Shown here: positions 36,205-48,486 of the stretch, piece after piece | Layout: every line of letters starts with the position of its first letter | Position numbering within the stretch: the first letter of the stretch is position 1 | Origin: Actinomyces faecalis | Lineage (GTDB): Bacteria > Actinomycetota > Actinomycetes > Actinomycetales > Actinomycetaceae | Direction: 5' to 3' | Assembly (NCBI RefSeq): GCF_013184985.2 | Contig: NZ_CP063418.1 | Location: 1,302,001 to 1,366,000, forward strand | DNA length: 64,000 bases | Translations under genes and position numbers: made by a program | Notes under the pieces: generated by a model | The model's database searches: none | What the model saw: the letters and a program-made list of their open reading frames with translations, nothing else | What the model was told of the DNA's origin: nothing

Positions 36205-37581
36205 ATGAGCGAGAACGGACTCAACGCCGCCCGGAAGAAGATGCGTGACGCGGGCGTCGCGCAGCAGGCTATCGACGTCTTCAGCCACTACTACCGTGAG
36301 CTGGAGAACGGCGCGACAGGACTCATCCCCGAGGACACCATCGAGCCGCTGACCCGCCTCGACTCACTCGACGACGTCGAGGTCAGCCCTGAGCAGGCGC
36401 GCGAGGCCCTGTCCAGGACCGTCCTCATCAAGCTCAACGGCGGACTGGGCACCTCGATGGGCATGGACAAGGCCAAGTCGCTTCTGCCGGTGCGTGACGG
36501 CAAGACCTTCCTTGACCTGCTCGTGGACCAGGTCAAGGCCGCCCGCGCCAGGTACGACGTCACCCTGCCGCTGATCTTCATGAACTCCTTCCGTACCCGC
36601 AGCGACACCCTGGAGGCCCTCGCCGCGCACCCGGGCATCGAGGTGGACGGCCTGCCGCTGGACTTCCTGCAGAACCGGGAGCCCAAGCTGCGTGCGGACG
36701 ACCTGACCCCGGTCACGTGGGAGGCCGACCCGGAGCTGGAGTGGTGCCCGCCGGGCCACGGTGACATCTACACGGCCCTCGTGGCCTCGGGCGTGCTCGA
36801 CGCCCTGCTGGAGCGCGGCTACCGCTACGCCATGACGTCCAACTCCGACAACCTGGGCGCGGCTCCGTCGGCCAGGATCGCCGGATGGTTCGCGGCCTCG
36901 GGGGCGCCCTACGCCCCGGAGATGTGCCGGCGTACGCCTGCTGACGTCAAGGGCGGTCACCTGGCGGTGCGCAAGTCGGACGGACGCATCATCCTGCGTG
37001 ATACCGCGCAGACCCCGGCCGAGGAGATGCACTACTTCACTGACCAGTTCCGTCATCCCTTCTTCCACACCAACAACCTCTGGTTCGACCTCCAGGTCCT
37101 GCGTGACACGCTTGCGGAGCGCGACGGCATCCTCGGCCTGCCGCTGATCAGGAACGCCAAGACCGTGGACCCCTCGGACTCCTCCTCGACGCCGGTGATC
37201 CAGATGGAGACGGCCATGGGAGCCGCCGTGGAGGCCTTCGAGGGCGCCACCGCCATCGAGGTGCCGCGCAGCAGGTTCCTTCCGGTCAAGACCACCAACG
37301 ACCTGCTGCTGGTACGTTCGGACGTCTACGAGCTGGACGAGGACGGGCTGCTGCAGATGGTGCCGGACGAGGCCTGCACGGTGAGCCTGGACACGCGCTA
37401 CTACAAGAAGATCAAGGACTTCGAGGCGCGTTTCCCCGCCGGTGTGCCCTCGATCCGTGACGCTCGCACGCTGACGGTCGAGGGGGACTGGACCTTCGGC
37501 CGTGACGTGGTGGCGACGGGTGAGGCGTGCGTCAGCGAGGACGGTGCCCCGGGCACGGTCGCAGACGGGACGCGGCTCTGA
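36205..37581 (+). CDS. UTP-glucose-1-phosphate uridylyltransferase, eukaryotic-type
   Basis: Makes UDP-glucose for glycans and exopolysaccharide. The 458 aa product belongs to the UDPGP family typical of eukaryotes, bifidobacteria and some Actinomycetaceae rather than to the GalU family: nucleotide loop 'LNGGLGTSMGMDKAKSLLPV', substrate motifs 'HGDIYTALVASG' and 'FFHTNNLWFDL', and 'VPRSRFLPVKTTNDLLLVRS'. A GTG at 36199 is in frame, but TAACCT (36193-36198) ends directly before it and 6 bases before the ATG at 36205, so 36205 is the leaderless start. Confidence 0.93.
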   Translation: MSENGLNAARKKMRDAGVAQQAIDVFSHYYRELENGATGLIPEDTIEPLTRLDSLDDVEVSPEQAREALSRTVLIKLNGGLGTSMGMDKAKSLLPVRDGKTFLDLLVDQVKAARARYDVTLPLIFMNSFRTRSDTLEALAAHPGIEVDGLPLDFLQNREPKLRADDLTPVTWEADPELEWCPPGHGDIYTALVASGVLDALLERGYRYAMTSNSDNLGAAPSARIAGWFAASGAPYAPEMCRRTPADVKGGHLAVRKSDGRIILRDTAQTPAEEMHYFTDQFRHPFFHTNNLWFDLQVLRDTLAERDGILGLPLIRNAKTVDPSDSSSTPVIQMETAMGAAVEAFEGATAIEVPRSRFLPVKTTNDLLLVRSDVYELDEDGLLQMVPDEACTVSLDTRYYKKIKDFEARFPAGVPSIRDARTLTVEGDWTFGRDVVATGEACVSEDGAPGTVADGTRL

Positions 37582-37604
37582 GAACGAGTCGGGTACGACG
37601 AAGA

Positions 37605-37629
37605 CCCGGACCATCAGGTCCGGGCCTTT
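37605..37629 (+). terminator. terminator after the UDP-glucose pyrophosphorylase gene
   Basis: An 8-bp perfect stem (37605-37612 with 37617-37624) with loop ATCA followed by CCTTT. The closest to a classical intrinsic terminator in this window. Confidence 0.75.
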
Positions 37630-37639
37630 GCGTGTCCGG

Positions 37640-37712
37640 TGGGCGATACTGGAATCGAACCAGTGACCTCCTCGGTGTGAACGAGGCGCTCTAACCCCTG
37701 AGCCAATCGCCC
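37640..37712 (-). tRNA. tRNA-Val(CAC)
   Basis: Cloverleaf on the minus strand: acceptor GGGCGAT/ATCGCCC, discriminator A, anticodon stem CCTCG/CGAGG with loop TTCACAC (anticodon CAC), T-arm CTGGTTCGATTCCAG. The encoded 3' end reads ACCG, so CCA is not fully encoded. Opposite in direction to the three tRNAs that follow. Confidence 0.95.
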
Positions 37713-37862
37713 GGTGCGGGTGAAAGGCTAGCGGGCGGTACGTGCTGTCGGCAAATGCGCACCCGGTGAGGTGGATCACCGCCGTGTAGCTTGCGATCGG
37801 CACCGCAGGGGGTGTTATGGTTCTGCAGCACCGGGCGGTTTGAAAGAACTGCTGGAGCGCAT

Positions 37863-37935
37863 GCGGATGTGGCTCAGTTGGTAGAGCATCACCTTGCCAA
37901 GGTGAGGGTCGCGGGTTCGAGTCCCGTCATCCGCT
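37863..37935 (+). tRNA. tRNA-Gly(GCC)
   Basis: Acceptor GCGGATG/CATCCGC with discriminator T, anticodon stem TCACC/GGTGA with loop TTGCCAA (anticodon GCC), and T-arm GCGGGTTCGAGTCCCGT. A TATGGT -10 at 37816-37821 can start the three-tRNA transcript. CCA is not encoded. Confidence 0.95.
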
Positions 37936-37971
37936 CCGAGGAGCCGGGAGCCCCCAGCCCCCAGCTTCCCT

Positions 37972-38042
37972 GGTGGGTTGGCCGAGAGGCTAGGCACCGG
38001 CCTGCAAAGCCGTTTACACCGGTTCGAATCCGGTACCCACCT
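37972..38042 (+). tRNA. tRNA-Cys(GCA)
   Basis: Acceptor GGTGGGT/ACCCACC with discriminator T, anticodon loop CTGCAAA (anticodon GCA), T-arm ACCGGTTCGAATCCGGT. It is 71 bases long and lies 36 bases after tRNA-Gly. Confidence 0.94.
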
Positions 38043-38043
38043 C

Positions 38044-38118
38044 GGGCGATTGGCGCAGCGGGAGCGCGCTTCCCTGACACGGAAGAGGTCACTGGTTCGA
38101 TCCCAGTATCGCCCACCA
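38044..38118 (+). tRNA. tRNA-Val(GAC), CCA encoded
   Basis: Acceptor GGGCGAT/ATCGCCC, discriminator A at 38115 and an encoded CCA at 38116-38118. Anticodon stem CTTCC/GGAAG with loop CTGACAC (anticodon GAC). Only one base separates it from tRNA-Cys. Its acceptor and T-arm are nearly identical to tRNA-Val(CAC) on the other strand. Confidence 0.95.
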
Positions 38119-38120
38119 CA

Positions 38121-38147
38121 AGGCCCGCAGCCTCAGGCTGCGGGCCT
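38121..38147 (+). terminator. terminator hairpin after the tRNA cluster
   Basis: A perfect 12-bp stem (38121-38132 with 38136-38147) with loop TCA, directly after the CCA of tRNA-Val. No U-run. Confidence 0.7.
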
Positions 38148-38165
38148 GACGCGCTTGAGGGGAGG

Positions 38166-38285
38166 GTGGTGACGAATGTCATGTGCGACGAGAGCGGACA
38201 GGTGACAGGGACCCAGCCACGCGAAGGACCGACCGACGAGTACACGTATGACGAGGCTGGCAGGCTCACGGCGGTGCACGCCTGA
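38166..38285 (+). CDS. 39-aa ORF with a lone RHS/YD-repeat motif
   Basis: A short frame starting at tandem GTG codons (38166 and 38169) behind a purine-rich GAGGGGAGG encodes 39 aa ending 'DEYTYDEAGRLTAVHA'. The 'YTYDEAGRLTAV' part is a good match to the YD repeat of RHS and polymorphic-toxin proteins, but no other repeat or cap is present. It may be the remnant of a larger RHS-type gene or a small protein of unknown role. It lies between the tRNA cluster terminator and the uvrC promoter. Confidence 0.4.
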   Translation: MVTNVMCDESGQVTGTQPREGPTDEYTYDEAGRLTAVHA

Positions 38286-38385
38286 GAGACTGTCGCCGGA
38301 GCCTGGCTCTGTCCAGGGCCTGCTCGTACGCTAGGAGGTCGCTCGTCAGGTTCGCCCGGTCTCGTCACTCGCTATCCTGCCCCTC

Positions 38386-40539
38386 GTGGCTGACCCCTCG
38401 ACCTACCGTCCTGCACCTGGCGAGATCCCGACCTCACCAGGGGTCTACCGCTTCCTGGACGGCGAGGGACGTGTCATCTACGTCGGCAAGGCCAAGAACC
38501 TGCGGGCGCGTCTGTCGAATTACTTCCAGGACCTGGCTGCGCTGCACCCTCGCACCCAGAAGATGGTGACCACGGCGTGCGCCGTGGAGTGGACGGTCGT
38601 GGCCACCGAGGTCGAGTCCCTGGCGCTGGAGTACTCCTGGATCAAGGAGTTCAACCCTCGCTTCAACGTCATGTACAAGGACGACAAGTCCTATCCCTAC
38701 CTCGCCGTGACCATGAAGGACACCTACCCGCGCGCCCAGGTGGTGCGCGGAGCCCGCAAGCCCGGCAACCGGTACTTCGGCCCCTTCGTCCAGGCATGGT
38801 CGATCCGCGAGACCCTGGACCAGCTCCTGAGGGTCTTTCCCGTCCGCTCGTGCTCGGCCGGGGTGTTCAGGCGCGCCCACGCCTCAGGGCGTCCCTGTCT
38901 GCTGGGGTATATCGACAAGTGCTCGGCCCCCTGTGTGGGCCGGGTCTCCGCCGCGGACCACCGCGCGCTGGCGGAGGACCTGTGCTCCTTCATGGCGGGG
39001 CGCACCGGCCCCTACCTGCGTGAGGTCGAGACCGAGATGAGGGCGGCGGCCGCCGCGCTGGACTTTGAGAAGGCGGCCCGCCTGCGCGATGACGCGGCCG
39101 CGCTGAGGAAGGTCATCGAGCGCAACGCCGTCGTCCTGCCCGACGCCACGGACGCCGACGTCTTCGCCCTCGTGCGTGACGAGTTGACCGCAGCCGTCCA
39201 GGTCTTCCACGTGCGCGGAGGACGCGTGCGCGGTCAGCGCGGCTGGGTCATCGACCTGGTTGAGGACGCCAGCGACGCTGAGCTCGTCGAGCGTCTGCTC
39301 CAGCAGGTCTACGCCGACCTCGTCGAGCCGGCCGACGACGAGCCTGGCACCTCGCCGGGCGCGCCTGCGCGCTCAGGACCGACCACGTCGCTCGGCGTCG
39401 GCCACCGCGCCCCCGCCGCGCCGGCGCCGCGAGCGGGCTCGGTCACCGCCGAGCAGGACGGACGTCTGCGTGAGGACCGTAGCGAGGCGGCCACAAGCGT
39501 TGACGACGTCGCCCACACCGCAACCACCGCCGTGCCCCGTGAGATCCTCGTCCCGGTGCTGCCCCCGGACACCACGGCGGTCAGCACGTGGCTGACCGGC
39601 TTGCGCGGGGCCAAGGTCGAGCTGCGGGTACCCCGTCGTGGGGACAAGGCCGCGCTGATGGGCACCGTCCGGAAGAACGCCGAGGAGGCCCTGCGCCTGC
39701 ACAAGACCCGCCGTGCCGGGGACCTCACCCAGCGCTCCCAGGCGCTGGAGGAGCTGGCGCAGGCCCTTGACCTGCCCGAGGCGCCGCTGCGCGTGGAGTG
39801 CTACGACATCTCCCACACCCAGGGCACCTACCAGGTCGGCTCCATGGTCGTCTTCGAGGACGGTGCACCACGCAAGTCCGACTACCGCCGCTTCACCATC
39901 CGCGGCCAGGACGGTCAGGGCGCCACCGACGACACGGCCGCCATGCACGAGGTCCTCACGCGCCGCTTCAAGCGGCTGCTGGCCGAGCAGGGCCAGGAGC
40001 TCTCCCAGGAGGACGCCGAGCTCGTGGGGGAGGAAGGCGACGGCGTCGCGGTCTCCTCCGGTCCGATCGACCCCGAGACCGGGCGGGCTCGGCGCTTCTC
40101 CTACGCGCCCAGCCTCGTCGTCGTCGACGGCGGCCTGCCGCAGGTCAACGCTGCTCGAGCCGTCCTGGACGAGCTGGGTATCGACGTCCCTCTCGTGGGA
40201 CTGGCCAAGCGGCTGGAGGAGGTGTGGGTACCCGGTGAGGAGTTCCCTGTCATCCTGCCGCGCACCTCCCCGGCGCTCTACCTCCTGCAGTACCTGCGCG
40301 ACGAGTCCCACCGGTTCGCCATCACGCACCACCGCTCCAAGCGGAGCAAGGGCATGACCCGCTCGGTGCTTGACGGTGTACCGGGCCTCGGGCCCTCCCG
40401 CCAGGCAGCCCTGCTCAAGGAGTTCGGCTCGGTCAAGCGCCTGCGTCAGGCCAGCGCGGAGGAGATCGCCCAGGTCAAGGGCATCGGTGCGGGGCTGGCC
40501 AGGGCGGTCGTCGAGCACCTGGCCAGCCCCGAGGGGTAG
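38386..40539 (+). CDS. uvrC: excinuclease ABC subunit C
   Basis: Dual-incision nuclease of excision repair, 717 aa. N-terminal GIY-YIG nuclease ('[20 protein letters not shown]'), UVR domain (about 205-245), C-terminal RNase H-like nuclease ('[20 protein letters not shown]', '[12 protein letters not shown]') and tandem helix-hairpin-helix ('[19 protein letters not shown]'). A Pro/Ala/Thr-rich stretch of about 70 residues (about 315-385) is inserted between the two nuclease halves and explains the extra length. TATCCT (38373-38378) ends 7 bases before the GTG (leaderless). Confidence 0.96.
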   Translation: MADPSTYRPAPGEIPTSPGVYRFLDGEGRVIYVGKAKNLRARLSNYFQDLAALHPRTQKMVTTACAVEWTVVATEVESLALEYSWIKEFNPRFNVMYKDDKSYPYLAVTMKDTYPRAQVVRGARKPGNRYFGPFVQAWSIRETLDQLLRVFPVRSCSAGVFRRAHASGRPCLLGYIDKCSAPCVGRVSAADHRALAEDLCSFMAGRTGPYLREVETEMRAAAAALDFEKAARLRDDAAALRKVIERNAVVLPDATDADVFALVRDELTAAVQVFHVRGGRVRGQRGWVIDLVEDASDAELVERLLQQVYADLVEPADDEPGTSPGAPARSGPTTSLGVGHRAPAAPAPRAGSVTAEQDGRLREDRSEAATSVDDVAHTATTAVPREILVPVLPPDTTAVSTWLTGLRGAKVELRVPRRGDKAALMGTVRKNAEEALRLHKTRRAGDLTQRSQALEELAQALDLPEAPLRVECYDISHTQGTYQVGSMVVFEDGAPRKSDYRRFTIRGQDGQGATDDTAAMHEVLTRRFKRLLAEQGQELSQEDAELVGEEGDGVAVSSGPIDPETGRARRFSYAPSLVVVDGGLPQVNAARAVLDELGIDVPLVGLAKRLEEVWVPGEEFPVILPRTSPALYLLQYLRDESHRFAITHHRSKRSKGMTRSVLDGVPGLGPSRQAALLKEFGSVKRLRQASAEEIAQVKGIGAGLARAVVEHLASPEG

Positions 40540-40562
40540 CGTGCAGCCCGGCCCAGGAGGGC

Positions 40563-41792
40563 TCAGGCCGGGTCAGTGCCTGGCTGCTCGCTGGCCACGA
40601 CGATGCTGTCAGCGGCGCGCTGGGCGCGCTCGCGCGCGGTCGGGACGTCCGGCCCGCTCGCCACGGCCACGCCCATGCGACGTCCCGGGTGGGCGACAGG
40701 CTTGCCGAACAGGCGCAGGTCGGACTCGGGCTCGGCCAGGGCCTGCTCGATCCCGCTGAAGCAGACACCTGAGCCGGCCTCGATCGGGGACCTGACGACG
40801 GCCGAGGCGGCCGGGGAGCGCAGCGTCGTGTCCACCGGCAGGCCGAGCAGGGCCCGGGCGTGGAGCTCGAACTCGCTCAGGCGCTGGCTGGCCAGGGTAA
40901 CCATGCCTGTGTCGTGCGGTCTGGGGGAGACCTCGGAGAAGAGCACCTCCTCGCCCACGACGAACAGCTCGACGCCGAACAGGCCCCAGCCTCCCAGGGC
41001 CTCGGTCACCTGCGCCGCGACCTCCTGAGCACGCGCCAGCGCCGTGGCAGGCAGCTCCTGAGGCTGCCAGGACTCCACGTAGTCGCCGTCCACCTGGCGG
41101 TGGCCGATGGGGCGGCAGAAGCTGGTCACGGTCCGGCCGGTCAGAGGGTCGCGTGAGCGCACCGTGAGCAGCGTGATCTCGGTGTCAAAGTCCACGAACC
41201 CCTCGACGATGACCCGCCCGCGGTCGACCCGGCCGTCCTGCGCGGCACGCAGCCAGGCGTCCTCGACCTGGCTGGTGTCCCGCACCACCGACTGGCCGTG
41301 GCCCGAGGAGGACATCACAGGCTTGACCACGCAGGGTAGGCCCACCTGCCTCACTCCCTCCTCCAGCTCCGCAAGGCTCGAGGCGAAGACGTAGGGGCTT
41401 GTCGGAAGACCGAGCTCCTCAGCCGCCAGACGCCGGATTCCCTCGCGGTCCATCGTCAGACGCACCGCCCGAGCGGTGGGGACGACGCGCACCTCTCCCG
41501 CCTCCTCCAGCGCCACCAGCGCCTCGGTGGCCAGCGCCTCGATCTCGGGGACAACGACCTGCGCGCCCGTGGAGCGGATGGCCGCGGTCAGTGCCTGGGG
41601 ATCTGACATGTCGACGGTCAGGGAGCTGTGGGCCACCTGCTGGGCCGGGGCACCGTCATAGCGGTCGACAGCCGTGACCTCGACCCCCAGGCGCGTCAGC
41701 GCGATAGCGACCTCCTTGCCGATCTCACCGGAACCGAGCAGGGCTACACGGGTAGCGCCCTGCGTCCACGGTGTGCCGATCCTCGTGCTCAA
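40563..41792 (-). CDS. purT: formate-dependent GAR transformylase PurT
   Basis: ATP-grasp enzyme that makes formylglycinamide ribonucleotide from GAR, formate and ATP in purine synthesis; 409 aa. N-terminal '[21 protein letters not shown]', ATP-grasp '[16 protein letters not shown]', '[19 protein letters not shown]' and '[17 protein letters not shown]' are family signatures. The frame is open upstream to 41906, but TTG at 41792 follows a GAAGGAGAAGG Shine-Dalgarno by about 2-5 bases and gives the normal N-terminus. A TAGCGT hexamer (41869-41864) would give a leader of about 65 bases. Divergent from rapZ. Confidence 0.92.
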   Translation of the reverse strand: MSTRIGTPWTQGATRVALLGSGEIGKEVAIALTRLGVEVTAVDRYDGAPAQQVAHSSLTVDMSDPQALTAAIRSTGAQVVVPEIEALATEALVALEEAGEVRVVPTARAVRLTMDREGIRRLAAEELGLPTSPYVFASSLAELEEGVRQVGLPCVVKPVMSSSGHGQSVVRDTSQVEDAWLRAAQDGRVDRGRVIVEGFVDFDTEITLLTVRSRDPLTGRTVTSFCRPIGHRQVDGDYVESWQPQELPATALARAQEVAAQVTEALGGWGLFGVELFVVGEEVLFSEVSPRPHDTGMVTLASQRLSEFELHARALLGLPVDTTLRSPAASAVVRSPIEAGSGVCFSGIEQALAEPESDLRLFGKPVAHPGRRMGVAVASGPDVPTARERAQRAADSIVVASEQPGTDPA

Positions 41793-41894
41793 GGCCTTCT
41801 CCTTCGCTGGTGGGTCCTCGACCTCGTCCTCGTGCGGCGCACAGCGCGTCCGCGCGGGGCACCACGCTACCGGTGTCCGTGCCATGATCAGGTT

Positions 41895-42866
41895 ATGGAC
41901 GCCCACGACACCGCCCCTGCGGCCGCGGCCGACGAGCCTGCCAGCGACACCGTCCCGTACGGTATCCCTGCTATCGACCGTGCCACCCCGCCGGTCTCAC
42001 CGGCACAGCGCCCTGAGATGCTCGTGGTCACCGGGATGTCCGGGGCAGGGCGCTCCCGCGCGGCAAACGCCCTGGAGGACCTGGACTGGTACGTCGTCGA
42101 CAACCTCCCGCCCCAGCTCCTGCCGGCGCTGGCCGGCATGATGACGACGGTCGGCGCAGGTGTGCACCGCCTGGCGGCGGTGGTGGACGTACGCAGCCGG
42201 GAGTTCTTCGCCAGCTTCATGCAGTACCTCGGCCAGCTGCGTGAGGCGGGGACGACGGTGCGGCTGGTCTTCCTGGACGCCTCCGACTCCATCCTTATCC
42301 GCCGCTTCGAGTCCTCACGCCGGCCTCACCCGCTCCAGGGCACCGGGACGATCCTGGACGGCATCGCTCGCGAGCGCACGCTGCTCGCCGGCCTCAAGGG
42401 GCAGGCTGACGACGTCATCGACACCACGAACCTGTCCGTGCACGACCTGGCCAGGCGCGTGCGCGAGCTGGTGGCCAGCGAGTCCGACCTCGCGCTGCGG
42501 GTGACGGTGACCTCCTTCGGCTTCAAGTACGGCATCCCGATGGACGCCGACCACGTCCTGGACGTGCGCTTCATCCCCAACCCCTACTGGGTCACGGAGC
42601 TGCGGCACCTGACCGGACGCGACGCTCCTGTGGCCGAGTACGTCTTCCGTCAGGAGGGCGCCGCCTCCTTCGTCGACGGCTACGCCGACCTGCTGGTCCC
42701 AGCGCTGCCGCACTACGTGGACGAGCTCAAGCCCAACGTCATGATCGCCGTGGGATGTACCGGGGGAAAGCACCGGTCGGTCGCCTCGGCCGAGCGGATC
42801 GCCGCCAGGCTGCGTCCGCAGGGCCTCAACGTCGTCGTCCAGCACCGCGACCTGGGGAGGGAGTAG
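41895..42866 (+). CDS. rapZ: RapZ/YvcJ-type nucleotide-binding protein
   Basis: P-loop protein of 323 aa that binds RNA or UDP-GlcNAc-type ligands in other bacteria and controls cell-wall precursor genes. A disordered 40-residue N-terminus precedes Walker A '[16 protein letters not shown]', then '[12 protein letters not shown]', 'DVRSREFF', and the C-terminal signature '[17 protein letters not shown]'. A CATGAT hexamer (41883-41888) ends 6 bases before the ATG. rapZ-yvcK-whiA is a conserved actinobacterial and Firmicutes cluster; yvcK follows 2 bases after its stop. Confidence 0.94.
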   Translation: MDAHDTAPAAAADEPASDTVPYGIPAIDRATPPVSPAQRPEMLVVTGMSGAGRSRAANALEDLDWYVVDNLPPQLLPALAGMMTTVGAGVHRLAAVVDVRSREFFASFMQYLGQLREAGTTVRLVFLDASDSILIRRFESSRRPHPLQGTGTILDGIARERTLLAGLKGQADDVIDTTNLSVHDLARRVRELVASESDLALRVTVTSFGFKYGIPMDADHVLDVRFIPNPYWVTELRHLTGRDAPVAEYVFRQEGAASFVDGYADLLVPALPHYVDELKPNVMIAVGCTGGKHRSVASAERIAARLRPQGLNVVVQHRDLGRE

Positions 42867-42868
42867 CC

Positions 42869-43882
42869 GTGAGCGAGCCCCGGCACCGTGCCACCACCCT
42901 CGACTCCGCCGGCTGGCGGCGTCGAGGTGAGGAGGGTCCCGCCGTCGTCGCCCTGGGAGGGGGGCACGGGCTCTCCGCCACCCTGCGAGCGCTGCGGCAC
43001 GTCACCCACCGCCTGACGGCAGTGGTCACGGTGGCGGACGACGGCGGCTCCTCGGGCCGTCTGCGCCAGGAGTTCGGCTGCCTGCCGCCGGGGGACCTGC
43101 GCATGGCGCTGGCCTCGCTCACCGACGACTCGGAGTGGGGACTGACGTGGCGTGACGTCCTCCAGCACCGCTTCGCCGGCCAGGGAGAGCTGGACAACCA
43201 CGCCCTGGGCAACCTCCTCATCCTCGCTCTGTGGCAGCTGCTCGGGGACGAGGTCGAGGGCCTGGACTGGGTGGGACGGCTGCTGGCCATCCACGGGCGC
43301 GTCGTGCCCATGAGCAGCTCGCCACTGGTGATTGAGGCCGACGTCGTCGACGGTGTGCGACGACGTCGGGTCAGCGGCCAGGTGGCGGTGGCCACGGCCC
43401 GCGGGCGGCTGGAGAACGTCTGCCTGGAGCCCTCAGACGCCGTCGCCCACCCGGAGGCCGTCCGAGCCGTTGACGAGGCTGACTGGGTGGTGCTGGGGCC
43501 CGGTTCCTGGTACACCTCGGTCCTGCCTCACCTCATCCTGCCCTCGATGCGTCAGGCCCTGATGACTACCAGCGCACACAAGGTTGCCGTGCTCAACCTG
43601 TCCACCCAGCGTGGGGAGACTGACGGCATGAGCCCGGCCGACCACCTGCGCGTGCTGTCCGACTATGCTCCAGGCCTCGGCCTGGACGTCGTCCTGGCCG
43701 ACCCCTCCACCGTCGACGACCTGGACCTGCTGGCTCAGGTCTGCGAGCAGATGGGGGCGACCCTGGTCCTGCGTCAGGTACGGTCCGGTGACGGAAGCTG
43801 CCTGCACGACCCGTTGCGGCTGGCCGCCGCCTTCCGCGACGCCTTCGACGACGTCCTGGGCGACGTCGACGCCGGGGCGTAG
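42869..43882 (+). CDS. yvcK: YvcK/CuvA family gluconeogenesis factor
   Basis: CofD-like fold protein of 337 aa involved in central carbon and peptidoglycan homeostasis. The N-terminal 'VALGGGHGLSATLRAL', 'TVADDGGSSGRLR', 'GCLPPGDLRMALASL' and 'VLGPGSWYTSVLPHL' identify it. The GTG at 42869 lies 2 bases after the rapZ stop with a purine-rich GGGGAGGGA Shine-Dalgarno, so it is co-transcribed with rapZ and probably whiA. Confidence 0.95.
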   Translation: MSEPRHRATTLDSAGWRRRGEEGPAVVALGGGHGLSATLRALRHVTHRLTAVVTVADDGGSSGRLRQEFGCLPPGDLRMALASLTDDSEWGLTWRDVLQHRFAGQGELDNHALGNLLILALWQLLGDEVEGLDWVGRLLAIHGRVVPMSSSPLVIEADVVDGVRRRRVSGQVAVATARGRLENVCLEPSDAVAHPEAVRAVDEADWVVLGPGSWYTSVLPHLILPSMRQALMTTSAHKVAVLNLSTQRGETDGMSPADHLRVLSDYAPGLGLDVVLADPSTVDDLDLLAQVCEQMGATLVLRQVRSGDGSCLHDPLRLAAAFRDAFDDVLGDVDAGA

Positions 43883-43930
43883 CAGGACCGTCTCAGTCAT
43901 CGTGCGGAGCCAAGGAGAAGGAGCAACCCC

Positions 43931-46187
<2,257 letters not shown>

Positions 46188-46214
46188 CGTACGGCTCTCG
46201 ATGAGCACCTGACG

Positions 46215-46253
46215 GCGACGCCCGCGCACGCTGCCTGCGTGCGCGGGCGTCGC
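46215..46253 (+). terminator. 17-bp hairpin between gap and pgk
   Basis: A perfect 17-bp stem (46215-46231 with 46237-46253) with loop TGCCT in the 149-base gap between gap and pgk. It may partly terminate the gap transcript or act as an RNA processing or stability element that raises gap over pgk. Confidence 0.6.
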
Positions 46254-46336
46254 CTCGCCAGGGCTCCTGCGTGGCTGGCGGTGCCACCCTCGGCACTGCG
46301 GCCCGCCCCACACCGTCTAGAGAAGAAAGAGGCTTC

Positions 46337-47530
46337 ATGAAGACCATCGAGTCCCTCGGCGACCTGCGCGGCAAGCGCGTCCTGGTCCGCTCCGACTTCA
46401 ACGTCCCGCTCGACGCCGACAAGAACATCACCGACGACGGCCGCATCCAGGCCGCTCTGCCCACCCTCAAGACCCTGCTGGAGGCCGGTGCGAAGGTCAT
46501 CATCGTCGCGCACCTGGGCCGTCCCAAGGGGCAGGTCAACCCCGACTACTCCCTGGCCCCGGTCGCCACGCGCCTGGCTGAGGTCACTGGCGTCAAGGTG
46601 ACGCTGGCCGAGGACACCGTCGGCGAGTCCGCCAAGGCCGCTGTGGCCGCGCTGGCCGACGGCGAGATCGTCCTGCTGGAGAACGTCCGCTTCAACGCGG
46701 CCGAGACCTCCAAGGACGACGCCGAGCGCCAGGCCTTCGCCAAGGAGCTCGCCTCGCTGGCTGACGTCTTCGTCTCCGACGGATTCGGCGTGGTCCACCG
46801 CAAGCAGGCCTCGGTCTACGACGTCGCCCAGATCCTCCCGGCTGCGGCCGGCCTGCTGGTCGGCAAGGAGATCGAGTCCCTGTCCAAGGCTGTCAACGAC
46901 CCTGAGCGCCCCTACACCGTGGTCCTGGGCGGTTCGAAGGTCTCCGACAAGCTCGGCGTCATCGCCAACCTCCTGGGCAAGGCCGACCGCCTGCTCATCG
47001 GTGGAGGCATGGCCTTCACCTTCCTGGCGGCCCAGGGCTACGAGGTCGGTACCTCGCTGCTGGAGAAGGACCAGATCGACACCGTCAAGGGTTACCTGGC
47101 CACCGCCAAGGACAAGGGCGTCGAGCTCCTGGTCCCGGTGGACGTCGTCGTCGCCCCCGAGTTCAAGGCGGACGCTCCTGCCACGGTCGTCGACGCCGAC
47201 TCGATCCCGGCCGACCAGATGGGCCTGGACGTCGGACCCAAGACCCAGGCCCTGTACGCCGAGGCCATCGCCACGTCCAGGACCGTGGTGTGGAACGGCC
47301 CCATGGGCGTCTTTGAGTTCCCGGCCTTCGCCTCCGGGACCAAGGCCGTGGCCCAGGCCATCTCCGGCTCCGAGGCCTTCAGCGTCATCGGTGGCGGTGA
47401 CTCCGCTGCCGCCGTGCGTACGCTCGGCTTCGACGAGTCCACCTTCTCCCACATCTCAACCGGTGGCGGTGCCTCCCTCGAGCTCCTCGAGGGCAAGACC
47501 CTGCCCGGAATCTCCGTTTTGGAAGGCTGA
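46337..47530 (+). CDS. pgk: phosphoglycerate kinase
   Basis: Glycolytic kinase of 397 aa. '[14 protein letters not shown]' near the N-terminus, 'HLGRPKG', 'ENVRFNAAE' and the nucleotide motif '[17 protein letters not shown]' are standard. A GAAAGAGG Shine-Dalgarno lies about 5 bases before the ATG. The downstream tpiA starts 6 bases after the stop. Confidence 0.97.
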   Translation: MKTIESLGDLRGKRVLVRSDFNVPLDADKNITDDGRIQAALPTLKTLLEAGAKVIIVAHLGRPKGQVNPDYSLAPVATRLAEVTGVKVTLAEDTVGESAKAAVAALADGEIVLLENVRFNAAETSKDDAERQAFAKELASLADVFVSDGFGVVHRKQASVYDVAQILPAAAGLLVGKEIESLSKAVNDPERPYTVVLGGSKVSDKLGVIANLLGKADRLLIGGGMAFTFLAAQGYEVGTSLLEKDQIDTVKGYLATAKDKGVELLVPVDVVVAPEFKADAPATVVDADSIPADQMGLDVGPKTQALYAEAIATSRTVVWNGPMGVFEFPAFASGTKAVAQAISGSEAFSVIGGGDSAAAVRTLGFDESTFSHISTGGGASLELLEGKTLPGISVLEG

Positions 47531-47536
47531 ATACAC

Positions 47537-48316
47537 ATGAGCAACCGCACCCCGCTGATGGCGGGCAACTGGAAGATGAACCTCGACCATCTCGAGGCCA
47601 ACCACCTCGTCCAGGGCCTGGCCATGGAGCTGAAGGACGCCGGCCACGACTACGCCACGTGCGAGGTCCTGGTCATCCCTCCCTTCACCGACATCCGTAC
47701 CGTCCAGACCGTCGTCGAGGCCGACGGCCTGGACGTCAAGTACGGCGCCCAGGACGTGTCGATCCACGACAACGGCGCCTACACCGGTGAGATCTCCACC
47801 GCCATGCTCACCAAGCTCGGCTGCAGCTACGTGGTCATGGGTCACTCCGAGCGCCGCGAGTACCACGGCGAGTCCGACGCCCTCGTAGGCGCCAAGGCCC
47901 GCAAGGTCCTCGACGCCGGCATGACTCCCATCCTGTGCTGCGGCGAGGCGCTGGAGATCCGCAAGGCCGGTACCCACGTCGAGTTCGTGCTCGGCCAGAT
48001 CCGCGCCGCCCTGGAGGGCTGGAGCGCTGAGGACGTCGCCAAGATCGTCATCGCGTACGAGCCCATCTGGGCCATCGGCACCGGTGAGACCGCGACCGCC
48101 GAGGACGCCCAGGAGGTCTGCGGCGGGATCCGTGAGGCCCTGCGCGCTGACTACGGCGACGCCACCGCCGACGCCACCCGCGTCCTGTACGGCGGCTCCG
48201 CCAAGCCGGGCAACATCAAGGAGCTCATGGCTCAGGCCGACGTCGACGGCGCGCTGGTCGGCGGCGCCTCGCTCAAGGCGGACTCCTTCGCGGCAATGGC
48301 TCGCTTCTACGCCTGA
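47537..48316 (+). CDS. tpiA: triosephosphate isomerase
   Basis: TIM-barrel isomerase of 259 aa interconverting DHAP and G3P. Catalytic Lys in 'GNWKMNLDH', His in '[10 protein letters not shown]' and Glu in '[11 protein letters not shown]' are present, with the phosphate loop '[11 protein letters not shown]'. It lies 6 bases after pgk in one operon and is followed by a strong terminator. Confidence 0.97.
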   Translation: MSNRTPLMAGNWKMNLDHLEANHLVQGLAMELKDAGHDYATCEVLVIPPFTDIRTVQTVVEADGLDVKYGAQDVSIHDNGAYTGEISTAMLTKLGCSYVVMGHSERREYHGESDALVGAKARKVLDAGMTPILCCGEALEIRKAGTHVEFVLGQIRAALEGWSAEDVAKIVIAYEPIWAIGTGETATAEDAQEVCGGIREALRADYGDATADATRVLYGGSAKPGNIKELMAQADVDGALVGGASLKADSFAAMARFYA

Positions 48317-48367
48317 CCGAGGTTGAGAGGGCACCGAGCCGCGAGGCCGAACCCCTCAACGGCGTGA

Positions 48368-48419
48368 CCGAGGCCCTGTCACCTTCGCAGGAAGGTGACA
48401 GGGTCTCGGCGCTTCTTTC
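48368..48419 (+). terminator. terminator after tpiA
   Basis: An 18-bp stem (48368-48385 with 48392-48409, one G-U pair), 6-base loop, followed by CGCTTCTTTC. The end of the glycolytic operon. The secG -10 (TATGGT, 48423-48428) begins just after. Confidence 0.8.
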
Positions 48420-48486
48420 AGGTATGGTCAGGCACTGGCGGTCGCCGACCGCACGACACGGCTTCCACACAGCGAAGGAATGACGC

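Noticed and set aside
37791..38165. Coding reading through the tRNA-Gly, Cys and Val genes
   Set aside because: The frame is open by chance across tRNA genes; only its last 39 codons, after the tRNA terminator, have any protein-like character.
38286..38385. LexA box upstream of uvrC
   Set aside because: Only weak, unpaired half-site-like sequence is present.
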